Part shown: positions 5,633 to 13,717 of the stretch, piece by piece | Position numbering within the stretch: the stretch's first letter is position 1 | Layout: each line of letters starts with the position of its first letter | Assembly (NCBI GenBank): GCA_910584725.1 | Contig: CAJUBE010000056.1 | Coordinates: forward strand, 1-15,573 | Length of the DNA stretch: 15,573 nucleotides | Source of the DNA: an uncultured Lachnospiraceae bacterium | GTDB lineage: Bacteria > Bacillota > Clostridia > Lachnospirales > Lachnospiraceae | Direction: 5' to 3' | Position numbers and translations under genes: made by a program | Notes under the pieces: generated by a model | The model's input: the letters and a program-made list of their open reading frames with translations, nothing else | Told to the model about the DNA's origin: nothing | The model's database searches: none

Positions 5633-7150
5633 ATGAGAGGAATTGATACGCAGGTTCGGAAGAACAGGAGACGTATTTTCAAAGAGGTGGCGCATCTTGC
5701 CTATGAGTCGGAGAATTTGAAGGATGATATCGAGGCGCTGCCCTATAAGATTGTGGACTATGAAGAGTCCGAGTATGAGAACATTTACAGGGACCGCGCC
5801 ATTGTGCGCGAGAGAATCCGTCTGGCAATGGGGCTTTCCCTGCGGCCGGAAAATGTGCCTGTGCATCTGACGCAGGGGCTTGAGGAGAGCAATATTTCTG
5901 AGAAATATTACGAGCCGCCGCTGATGCAGGTGATCCCATCGGCGTGCAACGCCTGTCCGGAGAACAGCTACTATGTGACGGACCGCTGTATGGGATGCGT
6001 GGCGCACCCCTGCCGTGAGGTATGTCCGAGAGGGGCGATCTCCATGGTAAACGGCAGGTCGGTGATCGACCCGGAAAAATGTATCAAATGCGGTAAATGC
6101 AAGGCGGTATGTCCTTATGACGCGATCGCCCATCAAGTGAGACCCTGTGCGGGTGCCTGCGGCGTGAACGCGATTAAGAATGATGAGAAGGGGCGTGCCG
6201 TGATTGACAATGATCTGTGCGTTTCCTGCGGACAGTGTATGGTGAACTGCCCGTTCGGGGCGATCGCGGATAAGTCACAGATTTTTCAGCTGATCCGCGC
6301 GCTGCAGACGGGAGAGAAGATTATCGCGCAGGTGGCACCGGCTTTTGCGGGACAGTTTGGCCCTGACGTGACACCGGATATGTTGAAAACAGTCTTGAAG
6401 GAACTTGGGTTTAACGATGTGTATGAGACGGCTGTGGGCGCGGATATGGGCGCTATTGCGGAGGCGGAACACTACGCGAAGGAAGTGGCTACGGGAAAAC
6501 TGCCGTTTTCCCTGACATCCTGCTGTCCGTCTTGGTCGGTGTTGGCGAAGAAATTCTTCCCGGAAACCATTGACAAGATATCTAATGCGCTGACGCCCAT
6601 GGTGGCGACGGCGAGGGTGATCAAGGAGGAGCACCCGGACGCCAGAGTGGTCTTTATCGGCCCCTGCGCATCCAAAAAGCTGGAGGCTTCCCGCAGGACG
6701 ATCCGCTCGGATGTGGATTTCGTCATCACCTTTGAGGAGCTGACGGGAATATTCGAGGCGAAGGGCATCCTGTTAGACCAGATCAAGGCGATGGATGAGC
6801 TGAAGGGCGCTACCGGCGCGGGGCGCGGTTACGGTGTGGCGGGCGGCGTTGCCTCTGCCATCGAGGAGTGCGTGAGGGAGTACTATCCTGACGTGGAGGT
6901 GCACATAGAGCACGCGGAGAGCCTTTCCGAGTGCAAAAAGATGCTGATGCTTGCAAAGGCAGGCAAGAAAAACGGCTGTCTGATCGAGGGTATGGCGTGT
7001 CCCGGCGGCTGCGTGGCGGGCGCGGGCACGAACATTGCAATTCCTGTTGCGGCAAAGGCGGTTGCATCCTTCAAGGAGGCGGCGCCGGAGAAGATACCCG
7101 ATCCGAGTATGCACCAGAACCGCGTCGAACAGAGTGAAAAGAACTTCTAA
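5633..7150 (+). CDS. Stand-alone ferredoxin-type [FeFe] hydrogenase (505 aa)
   Basis: This cytoplasmic iron-sulfur enzyme is expected to interconvert protons and hydrogen with electrons from ferredoxin. An N-terminal ~100 residues without a recognised domain is followed by cysteine clusters for several [4Fe-4S] centres: C105/C108, C119-C122-C127-C131, C150-C153-C156-C160, C172/C176 and C196-C199-C202-C206. The H-cluster domain has all three signatures: TSCCPSW (295-301), GPCASKK (343-349) and EGMACPGGC (452-460), so the four H-cluster cysteines and the proton-relay Cys are present. The GPC form of the second signature and the lack of a [2Fe-2S] domain suggest the monomeric group usually called B; that grouping is tentative. 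The start is ATG 5633 with GGAGG at 5624-5628; upstream in-frame starts lie in hairpins. Maturation genes hydE/F/G are not in the window. Confidence 0.88.
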   Translation: MRGIDTQVRKNRRRIFKEVAHLAYESENLKDDIEALPYKIVDYEESEYENIYRDRAIVRERIRLAMGLSLRPENVPVHLTQGLEESNISEKYYEPPLMQVIPSACNACPENSYYVTDRCMGCVAHPCREVCPRGAISMVNGRSVIDPEKCIKCGKCKAVCPYDAIAHQVRPCAGACGVNAIKNDEKGRAVIDNDLCVSCGQCMVNCPFGAIADKSQIFQLIRALQTGEKIIAQVAPAFAGQFGPDVTPDMLKTVLKELGFNDVYETAVGADMGAIAEAEHYAKEVATGKLPFSLTSCCPSWSVLAKKFFPETIDKISNALTPMVATARVIKEEHPDARVVFIGPCASKKLEASRRTIRSDVDFVITFEELTGIFEAKGILLDQIKAMDELKGATGAGRGYGVAGGVASAIEECVREYYPDVEVHIEHAESLSECKKMLMLAKAGKKNGCLIEGMACPGGCVAGAGTNIAIPVAAKAVASFKEAAPEKIPDPSMHQNRVEQSEKNF

Positions 7151-7244
7151 AACTCGACAGCAAAGGCTGTCTCGTTAAGAAGTTCTAGGAGTTGCACCGC
7201 AACTCCATTTCACTCGAGAGAATGCCTGAGAAACGGCATTCTCT
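7140..7244 (+). repeat. Structured intergenic element, copy B
   Basis: The outer stem AGAACTTCT (7140-7148) pairs perfectly with AGAAGTTCT (7178-7186), and its left arm contains the last codons and stop of the hydrogenase gene. The internal loop strands AAAACTC and TCGTTA are identical to copy A. The inner stem GACAGC/GCTGTC closes on AAAG. An extra hairpin, GGAGTTGC (7188-7195) with GCAACTCC (7199-7206), has no counterpart in copy A. It ends with AGAGAATGCC (7217-7226), an 8-base loop, and GGCATTCTCT (7235-7244), matching the last hairpin of copy A. No T run follows. It lies between the hydrogenase and gltX, so it could be a processing, stability or regulatory element. Confidence 0.6.
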
Positions 7245-7300
7245 GTATAGATGGATCAAATTGTGAGAAAAAACATAGAAGACAGAGGAAATTGACAACA

Positions 7301-8755
7301 ATGGAGAAAATAAGAACAAGATATGCGCCCAGTCCGACGGGGCGGATGCATGTGGGAAATTTAAGGACGGCGCTTTACGCCTATCTGATCGCAAAGCATG
7401 AGGGCGGGGATTTTATCCTGCGCATTGAAGATACGGATCAGGAGCGGTATGTGGAGGGAGCGGTGGATATTATTTACCGCACGCTGGAGAACACGGGACT
7501 TTTGCACGACGAAGGTCCCGACAAGGACGGCGGCGTAGGTCCTTACGTGCAGAGTGACCGCCAGAAGCAGGGCATTTATCTGGAATACGCGAAAAAGCTG
7601 ATCGAGAAGGGCGAGGCATATTATTGCTTCTGCGACAAGGAGAGGCTGGCGTCGCTGACGCAGACGGTGGCTGGCAAGGAAATCAATGTCTACGACAAGC
7701 ACTGTCTGCATCTGTCAAAAGAAGAGGTGGAGGCAAATCTGGCGGCGGGCAAGCCCTATGTGATCCGCCAGAATAACCCGACGGAGGGGCAGACGACCTT
7801 CCATGATGACATCTACGGGGATATCACGGTGGACAACGCGGAGCTTGACGACATGATTCTGATTAAGTCAGATGGCTACCCCACTTACAATTTTGCGAAT
7901 GTGGTGGACGACCATCTGATGGGCATTACCCATGTGGTGCGGGGCAACGAGTATCTGTCTTCCTCACCGAAATATAACCGGCTTTACGACGCTTTTGGCT
8001 GGGAGGTGCCGGAGTATGTGCACTGTCCGCTGATCACGGACGAGAATCACCAGAAGCTGTCCAAACGGTGCGGTCATTCCTCCTACGAAGATCTGATCGA
8101 GCAGGGCTTTCTCTCGGAGGCGATTGTCAATTTCGTGGCGCTGCTCGGATGGAGTCCTGAGGACAATGAGGAGATTTTTTCGCTTGAGGAGCTGATCAAG
8201 CGCTTCGATTATCACCATCTCTCCAAGTCTCCGGCGGTGTTCGACTATACGAAACTGAAATGGATGAACGGGGAATATTTAAAAGTGATGGATTTCGACC
8301 GCTTTTACAGGATGGCGGAGCCTTATCTGAAAGAGGCGGTGACAAAGGATTACGACTTGAAAAAGATAGCCGCCATGGTAAAGACGAGAATCGAAATTTT
8401 CCCGGATATTAAGGAGCACGTGGATTTCTTTGACGAGCTTCCTGTGTATGACGTGGCGATGTACACGCACAAGAAGATGAAAACCAATGCGGAGACTTCG
8501 CTTTCCGTCTTAAAAGATCTTCTGCCCCGTCTGGAGGCGCAGGATGATTACACAAACGACGCGCTTTACGCGACTCTTTCCGCTTACGTGGAGGAGAAAG
8601 GATATAAAAACGGATATGTGATGTGGCCTGTGAGAACCGCCGTTTCCGGTAAGCAGATGACGCCGGGCGGAGCGACGGAGCTTATGGAGGTACTGGGAAA
8701 GGAAGAGTCCCTTGCGAGAATCCGCAAAGGAATTGAAATGCTTGAAAAAGCCTGA
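7301..8755 (+). CDS. gltX: Glutamate--tRNA ligase
   Basis: This class I synthetase charges tRNA with glutamate in the cytoplasm. Its 484 residues open EKIRTRYAPSPTGRMHVGN, which holds the HIGH-type motif as HVGN. It then has RIEDTDQERYVEGA, the middle block SDGYPTYNFANVVDDHLMGI, THVVRGNEYLSSSPKY and the KMSKS-type loop as KLSKR. The C-terminal anticodon-binding helical part includes WMNGEYLK and YVMWPVRTAVSGKQMTPGGA. Length and motifs are normal, so it should be active. I choose ATG 7301 over TTG 7292: the TTG sits only 3 bases from the AGAGG ribosome site, while the ATG is about 12 bases away and gives the usual N-terminus. No clear promoter lies directly upstream. It overlaps the helicase start by about 14 bases. 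Confidence 0.95.
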   Translation: MEKIRTRYAPSPTGRMHVGNLRTALYAYLIAKHEGGDFILRIEDTDQERYVEGAVDIIYRTLENTGLLHDEGPDKDGGVGPYVQSDRQKQGIYLEYAKKLIEKGEAYYCFCDKERLASLTQTVAGKEINVYDKHCLHLSKEEVEANLAAGKPYVIRQNNPTEGQTTFHDDIYGDITVDNAELDDMILIKSDGYPTYNFANVVDDHLMGITHVVRGNEYLSSSPKYNRLYDAFGWEVPEYVHCPLITDENHQKLSKRCGHSSYEDLIEQGFLSEAIVNFVALLGWSPEDNEEIFSLEELIKRFDYHHLSKSPAVFDYTKLKWMNGEYLKVMDFDRFYRMAEPYLKEAVTKDYDLKKIAAMVKTRIEIFPDIKEHVDFFDELPVYDVAMYTHKKMKTNAETSLSVLKDLLPRLEAQDDYTNDALYATLSAYVEEKGYKNGYVMWPVRTAVSGKQMTPGGATELMEVLGKEESLARIRKGIEMLEKA

Positions 8756-10637
8756 GTTTTCCTGCACCCCGAATCAGGAAAAGGCAATCAGTCATACTGA
8801 CGGTCCGGCTATGGTGTTAGCCGGACCGGGCAGCGGCAAAACTTTCGTCACAGTACATCGCATTCGCAGACTCATCACATCACAGGGCATTGATCCCGCA
8901 CATATCCTTGTCATTACGTTCACAAAAGCAGCCGCGCTGGAGATGCAGCAGCGTTTTTTCCGGCTGATGGGGGAGGAAAACCTTCCAGTACGGTTTGGCA
9001 CGTTTCACGCAGTATTCTATCATATCTTGAAACAATCGGCGCAGTATCGCAACTATACCATTATTACGGAGACAGAAAAAAGAAAGCTGGTTCGGGATAT
9101 CATACACAATCATAAGAGATTTGTTTATTTACAGGAGGAGGACATCGAGGAGATTTTGACGGCTGTCAGCAGGTATAAGATAAAAACGGCGGAGATGCAA
9201 AATGGGTCGGCGGGAGCGGATGGCAGAAAAGCTGAGCGGGCGGAAGAGGAGAAAACAGGGGAGTTGTCCGGAATGCCGGAATTTCAAAAAATGAAGCGGG
9301 AAGATTTTTTGTTTCTATATGAAGAATATCAAAGCTGGCTTGCGGAATTTTTTAAATTCGATTTCGACGATCTGATGACATCCTGTCTGTGGCTCTTGCA
9401 GAATGACGCGGAAACGCTGGCAAAGTGGCGGGCACAGTTTCGCTATATTCTGGTGGACGAGTTTCAGGATATCTCCCCAATCCAGTATGAAATCATCCGA
9501 CTGCTGGCGGCACCGGAGAATAATCTCTTTGTGGTGGGGGACGACGATCAGTCCATTTACGGGTTCCGGGGTGCAAGCCCTGACAGCATGAAGCGGTTTC
9601 TTTCGGACTTTCCACAGGCGAAACAGATTTTGCTGGATGTGAATTTTCGCTGCCATGGGGCCATTGTGAGAGCGGCATCAAGAGTGATCGCGGAAAATGC
9701 AAACCGCATTCCCAAGGAGATTTTTTCGGTGCATGAGGACGGGGCGGGGCTGCGGCTCTGCCTTGCGGCGTCGGAAGATACACTCAGGAAGACGGTCACA
9801 GACATGCTTGTGGAGGAACAAAGAGCGGGGACGCTTGCACAGTGCGCCATGATCTGCCGGACGAATCTGGAGTGCGGCTTCTGGGCGCAGACGCTGCATG
9901 AGGCGGGAATCCCTTACACCATGAGAGAAAAGCCGAAAAACCGATTCAGTCATTTTGTGATACAGGATATTTGCGCTTACCTGGCGCTGGGGCAGGGCGA
10001 TCATGCCAGGCGGCATTTCTTACGGGTAATGAACCGCCCTGTCAGATATATGAAGCGGGATAGTCTGCCGGAGACCAGGGTAGAGCGGGAAGCTGTGATC
10101 CGTTATTATGTCGATACGCCTCTGATACAGGCGCGGGTGAAAAAGTTTTTCCGTGAGATTGACAGTCTGGCGGGAAAACGGGTACATCTGCAGATTCATT
10201 ACATACGGAAGGTGATCGGGTACGAGTCCTTTTTACAGGAAAAGTATGGATCGGAGAAAGCGGAGGAGCTGATACAGATCGGAGAGGAGTTTGAGCTGTT
10301 TTCCAGAAGGTTTTCTTCGGTGCGTGAGATGAAGATTTATATGGAACAGTACGCGGAAGTGATAAAGGAGCCGGAAAAGAGTGCGGAGGGTGTGCAGCTT
10401 ATGACCATGCACGCGTCTAAGGGGCTGGAATTTTCGACGGTTTACGTGCCGGAGTGCAACGAGGGGAAGATACCCGCTGACAAGTCAAAAACGGAGGCTG
10501 AGATCGAGGAGGAGAGGCGGATGTTTTACGTGGCGATGACCCGTGCGAAAAATACACTCTGCCTCGTGTACCATGACAAAAAAACCGGGAAGGATGCGCC
10601 CTCCAGGTTTTTGACCCCTCTGTTATCTGCTCCCTGA
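8742..10637 (+). CDS. UvrD/PcrA-family ATP-dependent DNA helicase (631 aa)
   Basis: This superfamily 1A helicase is likely involved in DNA repair or clearing of protein-DNA blocks. Visible motifs are Walker A AGPGSGKT (27-34), Ia ITFTKAAALEMQQR, II VDEFQD (238-243), III GDDDQSIYGFRGA (266-278), IV DVNFRC, V TMHASKGLEF and VI RRMFYVAMTRAKN (about 592-604). It is shorter than PcrA (about 720-750) and stops just after motif VI, so it lacks the C-terminal extension that contacts RNA polymerase in PcrA. A charged Ala/Glu-rich insert lies around 155-180. The start is taken as TTG 8742 (MKKPEFSCTPNQEK), with AAAGGAA at 8726-8732 inside the end of gltX; TTG 8733 and 8712 are alternatives. The overlap with gltX implies co-transcription. 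It is one of several UvrD-like paralogues such genomes usually carry. Confidence 0.88.
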   Translation: MKKPEFSCTPNQEKAISHTDGPAMVLAGPGSGKTFVTVHRIRRLITSQGIDPAHILVITFTKAAALEMQQRFFRLMGEENLPVRFGTFHAVFYHILKQSAQYRNYTIITETEKRKLVRDIIHNHKRFVYLQEEDIEEILTAVSRYKIKTAEMQNGSAGADGRKAERAEEEKTGELSGMPEFQKMKREDFLFLYEEYQSWLAEFFKFDFDDLMTSCLWLLQNDAETLAKWRAQFRYILVDEFQDISPIQYEIIRLLAAPENNLFVVGDDDQSIYGFRGASPDSMKRFLSDFPQAKQILLDVNFRCHGAIVRAASRVIAENANRIPKEIFSVHEDGAGLRLCLAASEDTLRKTVTDMLVEEQRAGTLAQCAMICRTNLECGFWAQTLHEAGIPYTMREKPKNRFSHFVIQDICAYLALGQGDHARRHFLRVMNRPVRYMKRDSLPETRVEREAVIRYYVDTPLIQARVKKFFREIDSLAGKRVHLQIHYIRKVIGYESFLQEKYGSEKAEELIQIGEEFELFSRRFSSVREMKIYMEQYAEVIKEPEKSAEGVQLMTMHASKGLEFSTVYVPECNEGKIPADKSKTEAEIEEERRMFYVAMTRAKNTLCLVYHDKKTGKDAPSRFLTPLLSAP

Positions 10638-10641
10638 CAAT

Positions 10642-10708
10642 ATGCGAAATTTAGTAATTCTTGGCGTCCCGTCCATTGGCGGGACGTCTTTAGAATTACT
10701 TTTCGCAT
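10642..10708. terminator. Long palindrome, likely bidirectional terminator
   Basis: ATGCGAAA (10642-10649) pairs with TTTCGCAT (10701-10708), AGTAATTCT (10653-10661) with AGAATTACT (10692-10700), and CGTCCCG (10665-10671) with CGGGACG (10680-10686), around an 8-base loop; the left arm has a TTT bulge. It lies between the convergent helicase and DUF1292 genes, and its right arm contains the last codons and stop of the DUF1292 gene. The T-rich tracts flanking the GC core on each strand are short (TCTTTA one way), so termination both ways is likely but not certain. Confidence 0.65.
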
Positions 10709-11049
10709 TTCTCACTTTCGTCCACAATCTCATCAAACTCTGCGGCATCCAGAAATTCGTCAAATGCGTCCGCGACGGCTTCGTATTCCTCATCGTCCTC
10801 AATGTAGCCGAGCTCCGGCTCCTCATTGGGATCTTTCGGATTTTCGCTGTAGCGGTAGAACCAGACCTCACCGTCCGCGTTTTCCCCGGACTCATCAAGC
10901 GGCAGGAGGGCGATATAATCCTTTCCTGCCACGGTCAGAATTGTGACGACGGCGCAAGTGACCTGAGAGCCGTCATCAAGCTCTAAATCCACGGTCATTT
11001 CTTCCTTTTCGAGTTCTTCCTGTGTGGTTTCCTTTTCGTTTTTGCCCAT
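10696..11049 (-). CDS. DUF1292 domain protein, YrzB-like (117 aa)
   Basis: This small acidic cytoplasmic protein matches DUF1292: MTVDLELDDGSQVTCAVVTIL, YIALLPLDE and EVWFYRY, followed by an Asp/Glu-rich end (DEFLDAAEFDEIVDE). The biochemical role of the family is unknown. In many Firmicutes the yrzB-type gene sits with ruvX-like and alaS-associated genes, but here it stands alone between convergent and divergent neighbours. The start is ATG 11047-11049, with GGAGGT ending 4 bases upstream on the minus strand; the frame is open further to 11097 but without a ribosome site and across the -10 box. The stop lies in the palindrome at 10642-10708. Confidence 0.85.
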   Translation of the reverse strand: MGKNEKETTQEELEKEEMTVDLELDDGSQVTCAVVTILTVAGKDYIALLPLDESGENADGEVWFYRYSENPKDPNEEPELGYIEDDEEYEAVADAFDEFLDAAEFDEIVDESEKCEK

Positions 11050-11073
11050 AAGTACCTCCGTTTCGATAAAAAC

Positions 11074-11082
11074 AGTATACCA
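11074..11082 (-). promoter_or_regulatory. Extended -10 promoter of the DUF1292 gene
   Basis: On the minus strand TGG-TATACT (11082 to 11074) forms an extended -10 element. The -35 region is poor. Start is predicted near 11067, about 18 bases before the ribosome site and ATG at 11049. It is divergent from the plus-strand promoter at 11117-11146. Confidence 0.55.
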
Positions 11083-11116
11083 CAGATGCAGGAACAAAAC
11101 CAGAAATAGATTTAGA

Positions 11117-11146
11117 TTGAAATGCCGTCCGCTGTTATTGTATAAT
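11117..11146 (+). promoter_or_regulatory. Sigma-A promoter of the GH13-DUF5662 operon
   Basis: TTGAAA (11117-11122) and TATAAT (11141-11146) are separated by 18 bases. The predicted start near 11153 gives a leader of about 70 bases before the ATG at 11224. Confidence 0.75.
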
Positions 11147-11223
11147 ATAAAATGACTTAAACTTTGATTCCCGGAAAGAATGACTGTGTGACGGGAACCC
11201 GGCTTGCAGGAACGGAGGATTTG

Positions 11224-13155
11224 ATGCAGAAGACATTTCAGATAAAGGGTTTAGACAGGGCACGGATCTATCCGCTGGGCGTGTCCCTGGAGGAAGAAGG
11301 GTTGCGGATTTCCGCAGTGTGCGGCGGCAGGGGAGAGGAAGGAATTATCCTCTATGACAGAAAGCATCGGGAAGGGAGGCGCATTCCCTTTCAGGAAAAC
11401 TGCCGGATTGGGTCGGTTTGTGCCATGATGTTGGCCGGCTATCGGGATAAAAGCTGCAGTTATCTTTTTTACAGGGGAGAAGAGGTCTATCAGGATCCTT
11501 ACTGTAAGCGGGTAGACAATGCTTACGGATACGGCGCGCCAAAGCCAATTCCGCCGCGGTGTAAAGCAGTCAGTGAGCCCTACGATTGGGGCGGCGATGG
11601 CAACATCCATATCCCCTATGAGGAGATGATTTTGTATGCGCTGCATGTGCGCGGGTATACGAAGCACCGGTCTTCCGGCGTAAAGCGGAAGGGAACATAT
11701 GCAGGGCTGACGGAAAAGATTCCGTACTTACAGGAACTGGGCATCAATATGGTTCTGCTTATGCCCGCCTATGAGTTTGACGAGGTGATGCCTGAGAACA
11801 ACACGGCCCAGACCATGGAGCAGGCGGTTTTATCCTATACACAAAAGCTGCCGTCTCCCGGTGAGGAGGAAGAGAAAAGGCCGAGGATCAATTACTGGGG
11901 GTATCAGCCCGGACTTTACTATGTGCCAAAGAGCGCATATGCCTACAGCCGGGATGCCGCCACAGAGTACAAGGATATGGTGCGCGCTTTTCATAAAGCC
12001 GGCATCGGCGTGGCGATGCAGTTTTATTTTCCGCCGGAAATGCGGTCTGTGGAAATTCTGGACATCCTGAAATATTGGGTATTGGAGTACCACATTGACG
12101 GCTTCCATCTGATGAGCGCGTCGCTGGATATGGCACTGATCGCGGGAGAGCCGCTGCTTGCGAAGACGATGCTCCTCACAAGTGAGGGGAACGCCCATTT
12201 TGGCGCGGCGAAAACGCGGAATCTGGGCCGGCTCAGCGATGGGTTCCTATATAACATGCGGCGGTTTCTCAAGGGCGATGACAATATGATAAACCAGTTC
12301 CTCTTCCATGTGCGGGAAAACAAGGAAGAGCTTGGCATTGTGAACAGCATGGCAAGATGGGACGGAATGCGGCTGATGGATCTGGTATCCTACGAACGCA
12401 AGCACAACGAGGAAAACGGTGAGGACAATAAGGATGGCGTGGACTACAACTGCAGCTGGAACTGCGGGGTAGAAGGAAAAAGCCGAAAGAAAGGGATTCA
12501 GGAGCTTCGCCTGCGGCAGATGAAAAACGCGATGACCATTCTGCTGATGTCACAGGGAACGCCGCTGATTTACGGCGGAGACGAGTTTGCCAATACACAG
12601 GGGGGGAACAACAACCCCTACTGTCAGGACAACGAGACGGCATGGATTAAATGGAATCAGACGGGCGTGGGAAGAGAACTTTTCGATTATACGAAGTTTA
12701 TGATCGGGATGCGGAGGGCGCATCGCATTTTGCACAGCAGGACGCTTCTTCGCGGGATAGATACCTTGTCCTGCGGTTTCCCGGATATCTCTTTTCACGG
12801 GCGGGAGGCGTGGCGGCCTGACACAAGCCCGGCCAGCCGCTGTGTGGGAATCATGTACTGCGGTTTCTATGCAATGAAAGGAGAGCGGGAGAGGGAATGT
12901 TTTTTCTATATCGCGGTCAATATGCACTGGCAGGTAGATTATCTGGGTCTGCCGAAGCTTCCGAAGGGAAAGCTGTGGACGTATTCGGCTTCCACGGGAA
13001 AAGAGATGCCGGAAATTGAGGAGAACGCGTCCTCTCAGGAAATTTGTGTGCCGGCCCGCACGATTGTGCTGTGCACCACAAAGGACGTGCCCGTGGAGGC
13101 GGAAAAGACGGGGCGGAAAAAGGCAAGGAAGAATAAAGGGGATGACAGGGGCTGA
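11224..13155 (+). CDS. GH13_11 isoamylase/GlgX-like protein with degraded active site (643 aa)
   Basis: The architecture is that of a glycogen-debranching isoamylase. A CBM48-like N-terminus (YPLGVSLEEEGLRISAVC) is followed by DPYCKRV (91-97), LHVRGYTKHRSSGVKRKGTY, NYWGYQPGLYYVPKSAYAY, then SWNCGVEG and GTPLIYGGDEFANTQGGNNN. The four catalytic regions are altered. Region I reads VAMQFYFPP (263-271) instead of a DVVYNH-type motif. Region II reads GFHLMSA, so the nucleophile Asp is Met (297) and the preceding Arg is His (295). Region III reads TSEGN (Glu 321 possibly kept). Region IV reads RWDG, with His replaced by Trp 379 and Asp 380 kept. Hydrolysis by the usual mechanism is therefore not expected; a glycogen-binding, scaffolding or regulatory role is inference. 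ATG 11224 is chosen for GGAGG 5 bases upstream. The C-terminus is Lys/Arg-rich. Its stop overlaps the DUF5662 start. Confidence 0.85.
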   Translation: MQKTFQIKGLDRARIYPLGVSLEEEGLRISAVCGGRGEEGIILYDRKHREGRRIPFQENCRIGSVCAMMLAGYRDKSCSYLFYRGEEVYQDPYCKRVDNAYGYGAPKPIPPRCKAVSEPYDWGGDGNIHIPYEEMILYALHVRGYTKHRSSGVKRKGTYAGLTEKIPYLQELGINMVLLMPAYEFDEVMPENNTAQTMEQAVLSYTQKLPSPGEEEEKRPRINYWGYQPGLYYVPKSAYAYSRDAATEYKDMVRAFHKAGIGVAMQFYFPPEMRSVEILDILKYWVLEYHIDGFHLMSASLDMALIAGEPLLAKTMLLTSEGNAHFGAAKTRNLGRLSDGFLYNMRRFLKGDDNMINQFLFHVRENKEELGIVNSMARWDGMRLMDLVSYERKHNEENGEDNKDGVDYNCSWNCGVEGKSRKKGIQELRLRQMKNAMTILLMSQGTPLIYGGDEFANTQGGNNNPYCQDNETAWIKWNQTGVGRELFDYTKFMIGMRRAHRILHSRTLLRGIDTLSCGFPDISFHGREAWRPDTSPASRCVGIMYCGFYAMKGERERECFFYIAVNMHWQVDYLGLPKLPKGKLWTYSASTGKEMPEIEENASSQEICVPARTIVLCTTKDVPVEAEKTGRKKARKNKGDDRG

Positions 13156-13691
13156 TGAACAAGGCATGGGAACACTTTAAGACGATTACGCACCATAAGC
13201 TTTTGGTTATGGACGGATGCTTTCGGGTAGGGCTTTACAGACAGGGGCTTCTCCATGACCTGTCGAAATACAGTCCGACGGAATTTATGGTGGGAGCGAA
13301 ATATTATCAGGGCGACAGGAGCCCTAACAACGCGGAGAGGGAGGATATCGGCTATTCTTCGGCATGGCTTCACCATAAAGGCCGCAACAAGCACCACTAT
13401 GAATATTGGATTGATTACAGCTCGAAGGAGATTGAAGGCGGCATGGCGCCTGCCCCGATGCCTACCCGCTATATTGTAGAGATGTTTATGGACCGTGTGG
13501 CCGCCTGTAAGGTTTATCACGGGGACGCATACAAAGATCAGGATCCGCTGGCCTACTATGAGTCCTCCAAAACACCGCCTCCGCTTCACAAAAAGACGAA
13601 GCGGATGTTGGAATTTCTGCTGCATATGCTGGCGGAGCATGGGGAGGAGAAAACCTTCCGCTATATTCGCAAAAAAATATTGAAGAAGTAA
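13155..13691 (+). CDS. DUF5662 family protein (178 aa)
   Basis: This is a conserved Clostridia protein of unknown function. Visible blocks are HHKLLVMDGCF, GLYRQGLLHDLSKYSPTEF, YYQGDRSPNNAERE, WLHHKGRNKHHYEYWIDY and the C-terminal HKKTKRMLEFLLHML. The HDLSK and HHKGRNKHH motifs are rich in His/Asp like an HD-type metal site, which hints at a metal-dependent hydrolase, but that is inference. The ATG at 13155 overlaps the TGA of the GH13-like gene (TGATG), so the two are probably translated in a coupled way. That is the only functional hint from context. The length is typical. Confidence 0.8.
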   Translation: MNKAWEHFKTITHHKLLVMDGCFRVGLYRQGLLHDLSKYSPTEFMVGAKYYQGDRSPNNAEREDIGYSSAWLHHKGRNKHHYEYWIDYSSKEIEGGMAPAPMPTRYIVEMFMDRVAACKVYHGDAYKDQDPLAYYESSKTPPPLHKKTKRMLEFLLHMLAEHGEEKTFRYIRKKILKK

Positions 13692-13717
13692 CCGCTCTTT
13701 TTCTCTCGCATAGGATA
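13691..13717 (+). promoter_or_regulatory. Sigma-K-like promoter of the Cys-rich small gene
   Basis: AC (13691-13692), a 16-base spacer and CATAGGATA (13709-13717) fit the sigma-K pattern AC-16/17-CATANNNTA, with the same spacing as the cotJ promoter in this window. The AC overlaps the last base of the DUF5662 stop. Predicted start is near 13724, 24 bases before the ATG at 13748. Confidence 0.5.

Noticed and set aside
5443..5646. Small open frame upstream of the hydrogenase
   Set aside because: It runs through the hairpin-rich palindromic region and lacks a ribosome site. Its Arg-rich product reflects the repeat sequence.
7151..7300. T-box riboswitch before gltX
   Set aside because: Hairpins are present, but no T-box sequence, no specifier-loop layout and no T run after the last hairpin; the structure matches the non-T-box element at 1976-2070 instead.
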